NCBI RefSeq assembly: GCF_937949835.1
Contig: NZ_CALEDC010000464.1
Span: forward strand, 1 to 6,647
Source of the DNA: an uncultured Campylobacter sp.
GTDB lineage: Bacteria > Campylobacterota > Campylobacteria > Campylobacterales > Campylobacteraceae
Length of the DNA: 6,647 bases
Reading direction: 5' to 3'
Shown here: piece after piece, positions 1 to 5,231 of the stretch
Layout: each line of letters opens with the position of its first letter
How positions within the stretch are numbered: the first letter of the stretch is position 1
The notes under the pieces: generated by a model
What the model saw: only the letters and a program-made list of their open reading frames with translations
Told to the model about the DNA's origin: nothing
The model's database searches: none
Translations under genes and position numbers: made by a program

Positions 1-45
1 ATGTATTGCGCAACTATAAAATTTATCCATCACGTGAGCTTTACT

Positions 46-60
46 AAGCCTCGGGGGCTT
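46..60 (+). terminator. Possible weak terminator hairpin
   Basis: AAGCC (46-50) and GGCTT (56-60) can pair around the five-base loop TCGGG, directly after the TAA at 45-47. Only TTT-free AT-rich sequence (TGATAAAATTTAT) follows, with no real T run, so termination is uncertain. Confidence 0.25.
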
Positions 61-286
61 TGATAAAATTTATGCGGCATAGAGCGATCGCCAGGCCGTG
101 AGCGGGGTAGTTTCGCGCCGCTAAATTTAAAATTTTAAAAGCCTCGTTCGTAGAATTTAGCTATAAATTTTGCACCGAATTTCGCAGCCGACAAAGTAAA
201 ATTTAATCTAAATTTATGCTCAAATTCCGATCGTCCAATCCGCGCCATTACACGACTCACTGTATGAAATTTAAGCCGAGATTAAT

Positions 287-299
287 GGGGGGGTATAAT
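287..299 (+). promoter_or_regulatory. Sigma-70 type -10 box preceded by a G7 tract
   Basis: A perfect TATAAT lies at 294-299 and is directly preceded by seven consecutive G residues (287-293). Transcription would start near 305-307, leaving a leader of about 25 bases before the ATG at 331. No clear -35 box is visible, which is normal for Campylobacter promoters. The G run falls inside the promoter spacer, so a change in its length would move the -10 box relative to upstream contacts. Confidence 0.7.
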
Positions 300-330
300 T
301 CAAATCCTAATTTCTTTTAAAGGATATTTC

Positions 331-768
331 ATGGGTTACATAGAGTCTAACCTTCTAAAAGGCGAAGAGATAGTTGCGAAAGCTAAAATTCACTGGGCAG
401 TTTTCATTCCCGCTATCGTTTTTTTAATCATTGCGTTGCTTATATTTAGCAAAGGCGATTACGAAATTTTCGTCATATTATTTGGAGTTTTTATACTGGC
501 GTTGCTTAAAGGATTGATTGTTTTTAAAACAAACGAGCTTGCCATTACAAATCAGCGTATAATCGGTAAAGCAGGCTTTGTCAGTCGCGACACCGTAGAG
601 CTGAAATACGAGAAAATCGAGAGCCTATCTGTGGCGCAAGGCGTCCTTGGGCGAATTTTCGGCTGCGGTACCGTAGTAGTGCGAGGTACCGGCGGCACGG
701 CGGTTAGCTTCCCGTATATCACCAATCCCGTAGCATTTAAAAACAAAGCGATGGAAAAGATAGGCTAG
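331..768 (+). CDS. Small membrane protein with bacterial PH domain (bPH2/DUF304, YdbS/YdbT-like)
   Basis: This 145-residue protein has two adjacent hydrophobic segments (about residues 22-40 and 44-65) separated by a short charged turn, KGDYE. They are followed by a soluble domain from about 66 to the end. That domain carries the hallmarks of bacterial PH domains of the DUF304/bPH2 family: a TNELAITNQRII strand pair (67-78), a GFVSRDTVEL turn (82-91), the YEKIESLSVAQGVLGRIFGCGTV stretch (93-115) and a short C-terminal helix. The membrane pair plus PH architecture is the usual single-copy form. Its role is not established; relatives are linked to envelope functions. The ATG is supported by AAAGGA at 319-324, six bases upstream, and by the TATAAT at 294-299. 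The gene appears to be transcribed alone, since the next plus-strand gene is a tRNA with its own promoter. Family assignment is fairly sure; function is unknown. Confidence 0.85.
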   Translation: MGYIESNLLKGEEIVAKAKIHWAVFIPAIVFLIIALLIFSKGDYEIFVILFGVFILALLKGLIVFKTNELAITNQRIIGKAGFVSRDTVELKYEKIESLSVAQGVLGRIFGCGTVVVRGTGGTAVSFPYITNPVAFKNKAMEKIG

Positions 769-834
769 GCTTCACCTTGTATATAAATTCAGATAGATTA
801 TAAATCTTACATCCTAAATTTATCTCGAAAATAA

Positions 835-871
835 GTGCGATTGACTAAAATTAAAATTACATCCATCGCAC
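835..871 (+). terminator. Possible hairpin downstream of the PH-domain gene
   Basis: GTGCGAT (835-841) and ATCGCAC (865-871) form a perfect 7-bp inverted repeat around a 23-base AT-rich loop. CCTTTAAATTTTAA-like sequence follows. It sits 66 bases past the stop codon and could end transcription of the PH-domain gene. The long loop and interrupted T run make it a poor Rho-independent terminator. Confidence 0.3.
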
Positions 872-997
872 CTTTAAATTTTAATCTAAATAACGTAGTT
901 CAATAAGCACTGTGTCGTTTTTTTAAAATTCCAAAAAATTCATAGTCATATTAAGACACCACATTTAGTATTTTATCTAAAATTTTGTTTTTGTCGC

Positions 998-1003
998 TAT
1001 AAT
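998..1003 (+). promoter_or_regulatory. -10 box of the tRNA-Glu gene
   Basis: TATAAT lies 10 bases before the first base of the mature tRNA, with a T-rich stretch (TTTTGTTTTTGTCGC) just upstream, as expected for a Campylobacter sigma-70 promoter. Transcription would start near 1009-1011, so the tRNA would have a very short 5' leader. The spacing strongly suggests that the tRNA is transcribed alone. Confidence 0.75.
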
Positions 1004-1013
1004 GCGGCTTCTT

Positions 1014-1090
1014 GACCTTTTCGTCTAGTGGCTCAGGACGTTGCATTCTCAGTGCGAAAACGCGTGGTTCAAATCCCGCAAGGGTCGCCA
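1014..1090 (+). tRNA. tRNA-Glu (anticodon CUC), with an extra base in the T stem
   Basis: The 77-base sequence folds as a cloverleaf. The acceptor stem is GACCTTT/AAGGGTC with one G-U pair, and the encoded tail is GCCA. The D arm has stem GTC/GAC. The anticodon stem TTGCA/TGCGA closes the loop TTCTCAG, giving anticodon CTC at 1048-1050, which reads GAG. The T loop is TTCAAAT. It has the U11-A24 pair, U13 opposite G22 and a four-base variable loop lacking position 47, all known determinants of bacterial glutamate tRNAs, so the Glu assignment does not rest on the anticodon alone. The T stem is odd: GCGTGG must pair with CCCGC, leaving T1065 as a bulge and making the tRNA one base longer than a normal tRNA-Glu. 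It could be a working minor isoacceptor or a slightly decayed copy. Confidence 0.85.
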
Positions 1091-1094
1091 TTAT

Positions 1095-1118
1095 GGACTT
1101 ATACAAGCCCCTTATTTT
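1095..1118 (+). terminator. Probable short terminator after the tRNA
   Basis: GGACTT (1095-1100) and AAGCCC (1105-1110) pair with one A-C mismatch around the four-base loop ATAC. CTTATTTT follows, a broken T run. It begins four bases after the encoded CCA, where a tRNA terminator would be expected. The AAGCCC arm could instead pair with GGGCTT at 1149-1154. Confidence 0.4.
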
Positions 1119-1144
1119 AAACGATAAATTTATCTATGATTTTA

Positions 1145-1921
1145 TCATGGGCTTTCATACAGCCCATCCGATTTCAAATAATAGATTTTATCCGCGATTT
1201 TATCGATGAAGCTTTTATCGTGCGAGACGATGATTTCGCTTACGTCAAGCCCCGCCAAAATCCCCGCCACGCGCTCCTGCATCGCCTCATCAAGCGCCGT
1301 CGTAGGCTCGTCCAGTAGTAGTATCCTAGGCTCGCACACCAGCGCGCCCGCAAGCGCCACCAGCTTTTTCTCGCCGCCGCTTAGATGAAAGGGCACCCGC
1401 TCGCGTAGATGCTCGATTCCCAAGCGCCGCAGCGTCTCCAGCACCTTACGCTCGATCTGCTCTTCGCTTAAAATTTCAAGCTTTTTTAGATGGTCGTTTT
1501 CGCTGCCCTGCCTTAAAATTTGCGTCTTACGACCAAAAAATTTAGAAAAAATTCCACGTCTTTTCTCCGCATTTTGTGCTCGTTTTAGCCGCTCATTTTG
1601 TGCACGCAGGCTAAAAGCGACGTCCTCAAACACGCTCGCGCACAAAAATTGATCGTCGCTGTTTTGAAACAAAAACCCGATCTCGTGGCGAAATTTTACA
1701 AAATCCTCCACACAATCAAGCTTCTCGCCGAAAAGCCCAATCTCGCCCTCGCCCCATTGCCTTAGACCGCCTAAAATTTGAAGCAGGCTCGTCTTGCCCT
1801 GCCCGTTCGCGCCCAAGATCGCCACTTTTTCCTTGTGCCCTACGCTCAAATTTACGCCGCGAAAAATTTCTCGCTCGCCGTTTTTAGCGCTTAAATCCAG
1901 CGCCTTAAGCGAGCAGCTCAT
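1145..1921 (-). CDS. nikO: ECF transporter ATPase, nickel type (NikO/CbiO family)
   Basis: This 258-residue cytoplasmic ABC ATPase would power the nickel energy-coupling-factor importer. All nucleotide-binding motifs are present: Walker A GANGQGKT at 37-44, Q-loop glutamine 86 in FLFQNSDDQF, signature LSGGE at 180-184, Walker B ILLLDEP at 200-206, D-loop ALD at 209-211 and switch histidine 234 in VSHD. Between the Q-loop and the signature it is longer than usual CbiO proteins. About 40 extra residues (roughly 107-150) are rich in Lys and Arg and are encoded by AAAATTT-rich DNA. The ATG overlaps the nikQ stop as ATGA, so translation is probably coupled. It is the last gene of the minus-strand operon, and its stop falls within a 7-bp inverted repeat (1147-1167). 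The choice of nickel over cobalt rests on the neighbours nikK and nikL, not on this protein. Confidence 0.93.
   Translation of the reverse strand: MSCSLKALDLSAKNGEREIFRGVNLSVGHKEKVAILGANGQGKTSLLQILGGLRQWGEGEIGLFGEKLDCVEDFVKFRHEIGFLFQNSDDQFLCASVFEDVAFSLRAQNERLKRAQNAEKRRGIFSKFFGRKTQILRQGSENDHLKKLEILSEEQIERKVLETLRRLGIEHLRERVPFHLSGGEKKLVALAGALVCEPRILLLDEPTTALDEAMQERVAGILAGLDVSEIIVSHDKSFIDKIADKIYYLKSDGLYESP
1147..1167 (-). repeat. Perfect 7-bp inverted repeat at the end of nikO
   Basis: ATGGGCT (1147-1153) and AGCCCAT (1161-1167) flank a 7-base loop and cover the last codons and stop of nikO. No T run follows on either strand, so it is not a textbook terminator. It may protect the mRNA 3' end or help stop the converging tRNA and nik transcripts. 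A perfect 12-bp palindrome, GATAAATTTATC (1123-1134), lies just beyond it in the convergent gap. Confidence 0.5.
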
Positions 1922-2565
1922 AAGATAGCTCCGATTTTAACAGATACGCACGCCAGCACGAACGCCAAAAACGAGGCCTCCGAGACCCTCAAGCCTTCGC
2001 GACGTTCGTAAAATAGCCTACCGCAAAATCCTCGCGCGCTCATCACCAGGCTTAAATTTCTTGCTTGCTCAAGCGCCGAAATCGCTAAAATCCCGATCAA
2101 ATTCGCATAAATTTTATAGGTGAAAATTCCGCTCGTCCCTACAAATCCGCGCATCCGCAAAAGAGCTTGCAGCCTCGCTAGATCCGAGCGTAAAAAATTT
2201 ACGAATCGCCCGCAGCAATACACCAAAGAGCTTAGCTTTTCGCCGAGCCCGAGCCCGTAAAATCCGCGTGCGAAAAAATATTCGTCCTTGCCGTAAAATA
2301 GCAAAATCGCAAACGCCATTATCAAATTAGCGCGCAAAAATATCACGCCCGCAAGCTCGTAGTTGCCGACTATGGCGGGGCTTAACGCGCTTAAAATCGC
2401 AAAGATATTTAATACCGCAAGCCTTGTGCAGACCGCGCGCGCAATCGAAATTTTAAGCGCAAAAAGAAGCATCGGCGGGGCAAAAAACGCCGCATAAAGC
2501 TGCCCGCTAAGTCCGACGCCGAAGCTGAAGATAAAAAACGCAAGCAGCGATACGGCAGGGCTCAT
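1918..2565 (-). CDS. nikQ: ECF transporter transmembrane coupling protein (NikQ/CbiQ family)
   Basis: This 215-residue membrane protein is the T component that links the substrate-binding NikM to the ATPase NikO. Hydrophobic segments lie at about residues 4-18, 24-44, 49-66, 72-91, 153-166 and 197-214. The cytoplasmic domain of about 95-190 carries two Arg-Gly motifs, LRMRGF (136-141) and MSARGF (175-180), which match the conserved coupling-helix motifs of CbiQ/EcfT proteins where they contact the ATPase. The frame stays open 20 codons further upstream, to 2625. The ATG at 2563-2565 is preferred because it overlaps the nikL stop as ATGA, the same junction used throughout this operon, and because the longer form would overlap nikL by 64 bases. 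The protein is slightly short for the family, with no sign of truncation. Confidence 0.88.
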   Translation of the reverse strand: MSPAVSLLAFFIFSFGVGLSGQLYAAFFAPPMLLFALKISIARAVCTRLAVLNIFAILSALSPAIVGNYELAGVIFLRANLIMAFAILLFYGKDEYFFARGFYGLGLGEKLSSLVYCCGRFVNFLRSDLARLQALLRMRGFVGTSGIFTYKIYANLIGILAISALEQARNLSLVMSARGFCGRLFYERREGLRVSEASFLAFVLACVSVKIGAIL

Positions 2566-3140
2566 TTGCGCGCTCTTTTCGCTAGCCACATTAAGCCAAA
2601 AAAGCCAAAAATCAAGGCCAAACAAAGCGCGATTTTAGGCGCCTCGGCGGACTGGCTTTGAAATGCCATGCTCCTAATATCGCTCTTAGGGTTTTCTTTT
2701 AGCAAGATGCTTTGCGAGGCGGAATTTTCCAAAGGCTTGGAAGCATTTGAAATTTTATTTTCAGGCGTACTGCCTTTCGGCGCGATATTTTTAGCGGCGT
2801 TCAAATTTTGCGGCGTGGAATTTTCAGGATCACCGGAATTCTGCGGCGCAAAGTTCTCGGCGCTAAATTCCATCTGCGCGCCGTGCCCTGCACCTCCGTA
2901 AATTTTAATAGTAAAATTTTTAGCTGGGATCTTTATGCTCGCAAGTCCCTCTTTATCGGTCCTAGTGCGCACAATTTCGCGCCCGTCCGCACTGATTAAA
3001 ACTTCGCACTCCATGCAGGGAGAATTTTTATAAAAATAGCTATAAATCGCCACTCTATCGCCCTCTTGCGTCGCGAAAAGATGAAGCGCGTGCGAAAATG
3101 CAAAAGAGCTCAAAACCGTCAAGAAAAATAGCGCTCTCAT
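2562..3140 (-). CDS. nikL: NikL-type accessory subunit of the nickel ECF transporter, exported and C-terminally anchored
   Basis: The 192-residue product has an N-terminal signal segment (1 to about 16-18). A small periplasmic domain follows (about 19-90), with the ADGREIVRTRTDKEGLASIKIP pattern of carboxypeptidase-regulatory-like beta-sandwich domains. Next come a low-complexity linker rich in Asn, Ser, Pro and Glu (about 91-165) and one C-terminal membrane helix (about 168-186) ending in KRARK. This is the layout of NikL/CbiL proteins, which replace NikN in many proteobacterial nickel ECF systems. Candidate metal ligands are His17 and His20 at the mature N terminus, a Cys42-Met-Glu-Cys45 motif and His86. 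The ATG overlaps the nikM stop as ATGA. The family call rests on position and architecture more than on strong sequence motifs, and the exact job of NikL in transport is poorly known. Confidence 0.8.
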   Translation of the reverse strand: MRALFFLTVLSSFAFSHALHLFATQEGDRVAIYSYFYKNSPCMECEVLISADGREIVRTRTDKEGLASIKIPAKNFTIKIYGGAGHGAQMEFSAENFAPQNSGDPENSTPQNLNAAKNIAPKGSTPENKISNASKPLENSASQSILLKENPKSDIRSMAFQSQSAEAPKIALCLALIFGFFGLMWLAKRARK

Positions 3141-3736
3141 CGCCTTTGTCCGCCGTAAAATTTCGCAATAAAGCTAAGCGCAAAAAGGGTGATGATTCCC
3201 TCCAAAACAGCCAGGATCGCACCTTCGAGCGAGATAAGCGTCGCGATAGCAAAAAACTCCCGCCCGCTGATGAAAAGCACGAGATCAAGAAGCAGCATCG
3301 AGCAGACGATCGGCACGAAACCCGCCAAAAATAGATAAATTTTTTGCGTGCGCGCTTTTAGCTCTTGCGCTTTTGAGGCGGCGGCAAAGAGCCCGCCCAA
3401 AACCGCTGGAAAGCCGATGACTGCGGTATTTACGCCGAGCACGCTAAGCCCTCCGAAGCCAAAAAACACCCCTTGCAAAAACAGCGCAACGAAAATCGCC
3501 AAGATCGCGCGCGAGCCCAAAAACGCGCCCACGAGCCCGCTTAGCATCAGGTGCATGGAGCTGACGCCCACGGGCAGGTGCACGAAAGAGGCGACGAAAA
3601 ACAGCGCGCTAAAACATGCGATCCTAGGGATCTCAGACTGCCTTACGCGCCATAAAATCGCCGCTACCGCAGGCGCCGTAACCGCCCAGCCGGCAAGCAG
3701 CACGGGCGCGCTCAAAACTCCTTCGCTAATGTGCAC
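3137..3736 (-). CDS. nikM: Substrate-binding membrane subunit of the nickel ECF transporter (NikM/CbiM family), GTG start
   Basis: This 199-residue membrane protein captures the metal ion. It begins MHISEGVLS, the family's defining N terminus; in NikM structures the metal is held by the amino group of Met1, by His2 and by a histidine in a later conserved loop. The counterpart here is most likely His62 in VGVSSMHLMLSG (57-67); His53 is a second candidate. Six or seven hydrophobic segments follow. The start is a GTG at 3734-3736, supported both by the invariant MHIS and by a very strong AAAGGAGG six bases upstream. No NikN domain is fused and no nikN gene is present, which fits the use of NikL and NikK. 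The stop overlaps the nikL ATG as ATGA. The GTG lies inside the last codons of the doubtful upstream frame, so expression may be coupled to reading through that segment. Confidence 0.93.
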   Translation of the reverse strand: MHISEGVLSAPVLLAGWAVTAPAVAAILWRVRQSEIPRIACFSALFFVASFVHLPVGVSSMHLMLSGLVGAFLGSRAILAIFVALFLQGVFFGFGGLSVLGVNTAVIGFPAVLGGLFAAASKAQELKARTQKIYLFLAGFVPIVCSMLLLDLVLFISGREFFAIATLISLEGAILAVLEGIITLFALSFIAKFYGGQRR

Positions 3737-4439
3737 GGCTCGCCTCCTTTAAATCGCTCCCGCTTTTTAGACGCGCAAAAACGCGCGAAGTAGCTAAATT
3801 TAAGGCATTTGCGACCTTTGCGATAATCACTTTGATTGCTATAGAACTTGTTTTTACGGCTTTAATCGCGACAGAATTTTCGGCTGTAAAACTCGCGGCT
3901 TGCGTCCTATTTGCGGCAACCGCTAGCGTAAAACTCGGAGCGGTCTCGGAACCGCTTGCGGAACCGGCAAATTTGATAAATTTTACGGCTCGCATGGCGC
4001 AATAAATTTTAATTTCCGTATTTGCGGGAGCAGCGAGCGGATTTTGCAACGTAAAATTTGAGGCTCCGAGCGATCTCGGTGCGACGCTCGCGCAGTAAAA
4101 CAGAGCCTGTAAAATTTTAAAAGGCAGGGTTTGCAAAATTTCAAAAAACGAAATTTTGCGCGCCGATATTTTGCGCTCATAAATCCACGGATATGAAATT
4201 TTACGGCTCGAAGCTCCTAAGAGCGGATTTCTACCGAGCAAAATTTTACGCAGCAGAGCTACGTTACTTAAAATTTTACTTGGCGGAATTTTACCATTTA
4301 AAATTTTAACTGCAGAATTCGCTGGAAATTTTACACTGTCAAGCAAAACGTACGAAAATAAAATTTCAAAACTCCGCTCAAACGCAAATTTAAATTTATC
4401 CGCAGCGACGCAAATTTCGCCCAAAAAAAGAGATCTCAC
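3726..4439 (-). CDS. Doubtful 237-codon open frame between nikK and nikM; possibly non-coding repeat array
   Basis: I do not recognise this product. In favour of a gene: it lies in the operon on the same strand, starts with GTG at 4437-4439 behind an AGGGGAG (seven bases upstream), starts 12 bases after the nikK stop, and its TAG overlaps the nikM start. Against: it has no recognisable domain, signal peptide or convincing membrane helix. The translation is dominated by recurring Lys-Ile and Lys-Phe pairs (SKIL, RKIL, RKIS, FKIL, VKF) that are simply the reading of AAAATTTTAC-type DNA words. Those words are packed through 3796-4416 and contain no stop in this frame, so the open frame may be a by-product. 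The protein would be basic and of low complexity. I consider non-coding somewhat more likely. Confidence 0.35.
   Translation of the reverse strand: MRSLFLGEICVAADKFKFAFERSFEILFSYVLLDSVKFPANSAVKILNGKIPPSKILSNVALLRKILLGRNPLLGASSRKISYPWIYERKISARKISFFEILQTLPFKILQALFYCASVAPRSLGASNFTLQNPLAAPANTEIKIYCAMRAVKFIKFAGSASGSETAPSFTLAVAANRTQAASFTAENSVAIKAVKTSSIAIKVIIAKVANALNLATSRVFARLKSGSDLKEASRAH
3743..3750 (-). promoter_or_regulatory. Strong ribosome binding site deciding the GTG start of nikM
   Basis: On the minus strand AAAGGAGG lies six bases before the GTG. It is the strongest Shine-Dalgarno match in the operon, and no in-frame ATG gives the conserved MHIS N terminus. A site this strong suggests that nikM can start translation independently of the upstream segment. 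Confidence 0.85.
3796..4416. repeat. Cluster of RAATTY / AAATTTTAC words between nikK and nikM
   Basis: About 20 RAATTY hexamers (mostly AAATTT, a few GAATTT, one GAATTC) lie in about 620 bases, where one or two would be expected by base composition. The 9-mer AAATTTTAC or its complement occurs at 3978, 4051, 4109, 4196, 4241, 4271 and 4326. A 15-base exact repeat, AAATTTTACGGCTCG, occurs at 3978-3992 and 4196-4210. The stretches between the words are diverged and share only short GGCTCG/GCGGCTTG-like pieces, so this is a degenerate dispersed array rather than a clean tandem repeat. Counts are by eye. Confidence 0.7.
4133..4159. repeat. Perfect 10-bp inverted repeat inside the nikK-nikM segment
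   Basis: GCAAAATTTC (4133-4142) and GAAATTTTGC (4150-4159) are exact reverse complements separated by seven bases (AAAAAAC). In minus-strand RNA this gives a 10-bp stem with the loop GUUUUUU. The stem is AU-rich and no U run follows, so it is unlikely to terminate strongly. It could stabilise a processed mRNA end and uncouple nikK from nikMLQO expression. Confidence 0.6.
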
Positions 4440-4451
4440 CGAGCTGCTCCC

Positions 4452-5201
4452 CTATTTTTTCAGCTCGTCCGCCTTGATCCAAAGCACGGCGCCCAGCTCA
4501 TTTACGGGCTGCTCGCTTCCTTTGGCGGCTTCCTCCTCGCTAAGAGCCGCAAAGCCCCACCAGCCGGCAACCGGTATCACGAAGCTAAACTCGCCCGCGC
4601 CGTTGGTTTTAACGACCTGCGTGACATGCGCCTCGCTAGGGGCTTTGTAGCCTTTATCGTTATATAGCTCGATCTCCACGTCCGCGCCTGGGACGGGCCT
4701 TCCGTGCAGTAAAAAAACTCCGCTAAATATCTCTCCCGCATACAGCGCATAAGGCCGCACTAGCGGCACGATCTCCGCCTCTAGCCCGAGCGGCTTATCC
4801 CAGCCTTCGCCCGCGCCGTAAGCATCGACGTAGGTTTTGGTGATATGGCGGATCATCTTGCGCTCAGCCGGCTCGGCATAGGGTTTCGGATCGAAATAAA
4901 ACGCCAAAAGCGATGGCTTGTCAGCTTTAAATTCCGCCGCAAAATAGGAATTTTCGCCCTTTTTCTGCTCTTTTAGGCTGCCTAGGAGCGATTTTTTCTC
5001 GCCGTCAATAAAAACGCCGAATTCTGCGGGCTTTTGTAGATTCATAGACTCCTGTAAAAACGGATGGGAGAACTCCAAATTTAGCTTTAAAGTAGCATTT
5101 TTTTGATCCTCTACGATATTTTTATCCGTCGTAAGAACGCCAAAATGCGCAAACACAAGGCTTGCCGCAAAAATTCCCAAAAAAGCAAATTTTGCTTTCA
5201 T
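4452..5201 (-). CDS. nikK: NikK-type periplasmic DUF4198 protein of the nickel ECF transporter
   Basis: The 249-residue product has a clear signal peptide (1-18, ending SLVFA) and no other membrane segment, so it should be periplasmic. The mature chain carries patterns typical of the DUF4198 proteins encoded beside nickel ECF transporters: FSHPF at 44-48, the IRHITKTYVDAYG stretch at 118-129, EIVPLVRPYALYAG at 143-156, a HGRPVPGADVEIELYN strand pair at 166-181 and the C-terminal PVAGWWGFAAL at 210-220. The predicted mature protein begins with His19, and His46, His119, His166 and His192 are further possible metal ligands. As first gene of the operon it is the best placed for high expression. 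It probably buffers or delivers periplasmic Ni(II) to NikM, but its biochemistry is not well established. The ATG is supported by AAAGG at 5208-5212, six bases upstream. Confidence 0.88.
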   Translation of the reverse strand: MKAKFAFLGIFAASLVFAHFGVLTTDKNIVEDQKNATLKLNLEFSHPFLQESMNLQKPAEFGVFIDGEKKSLLGSLKEQKKGENSYFAAEFKADKPSLLAFYFDPKPYAEPAERKMIRHITKTYVDAYGAGEGWDKPLGLEAEIVPLVRPYALYAGEIFSGVFLLHGRPVPGADVEIELYNDKGYKAPSEAHVTQVVKTNGAGEFSFVIPVAGWWGFAALSEEEAAKGSEQPVNELGAVLWIKADELKK

Positions 5202-5228
5202 GTAATACCTTTCATAATAAAATATTAC
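5202..5228. promoter_or_regulatory. Putative NikR operator in front of nikK
   Basis: GTAATA (5202-5207) and TATTAC (5223-5228) form a perfect 6-bp inverted repeat with a 15-base spacer. The inner parts TAATA-N15-TATTA fit the TRWYA-N15-TRWYA consensus described for Helicobacter pylori NikR. The element covers the expected nikK transcription start and ribosome binding site, where a bound repressor would block expression. Nickel-dependent NikR control of a nickel importer is the expected logic; no nikR gene is in the window. Confidence 0.65.
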
Positions 5229-5231
5229 GGA

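Larger units (their letters stand above)
1..330. other. Region without a convincing gene upstream of the PH-domain gene
   Basis: No well-supported gene lies here. A plus-strand frame from base 3 ends in TAA at 45-47 (last residues RNYKIYPSRELY) and could be the 3' end of a gene outside the window. On the minus strand an ATG at 28-30 opens a frame reading MDKFYSCAIH that runs off the window edge, but it has no clear ribosome binding site. Neither can be confirmed. A weak hairpin at 46-60 follows the possible stop. From about 120 to 235 the DNA is AT-rich, with several AAATTT words including one GTAAAATTT at 196-204. The last 45 bases hold the promoter and ribosome binding site of the next gene. 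Confidence 0.5.

Noticed and set aside
84..91. GCGATCGC palindrome
   Set aside because: A single copy of an 8-base palindrome is not evidence of a functional site.
1014..1167. tRNA gene as an integration site for a mobile element
   Set aside because: No integrase, no repeat of the tRNA 3' end elsewhere in the window, and an ordinary housekeeping operon follows.
1012..1209. 65-codon plus-strand frame across the tRNA gene
   Set aside because: It reads straight through the tRNA-Glu gene, which explains the sequence better.
2566..2625. Longer NikQ start (20 more codons)
   Set aside because: It would overlap nikL by 64 bases; the downstream ATG gives the ATGA junction seen at the other operon boundaries.
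3055..3334. Open frames on both strands across the nikM-nikL junction
   Set aside because: They cover the ends of two well-supported genes in other frames and resemble no protein family.
3348..3752. 134-codon plus-strand frame opposite nikM
   Set aside because: It lies antisense over a clear NikM gene and is rich in Pro, Lys, Thr and Ser of the kind produced by reading a membrane protein gene backwards; no ribosome binding site or family resemblance.
3796..4416. CRISPR array or clean tandem repeat
   Set aside because: The recurring words are 6-15 bases long, occur in both orientations and are unevenly spaced, without constant repeat and spacer lengths.
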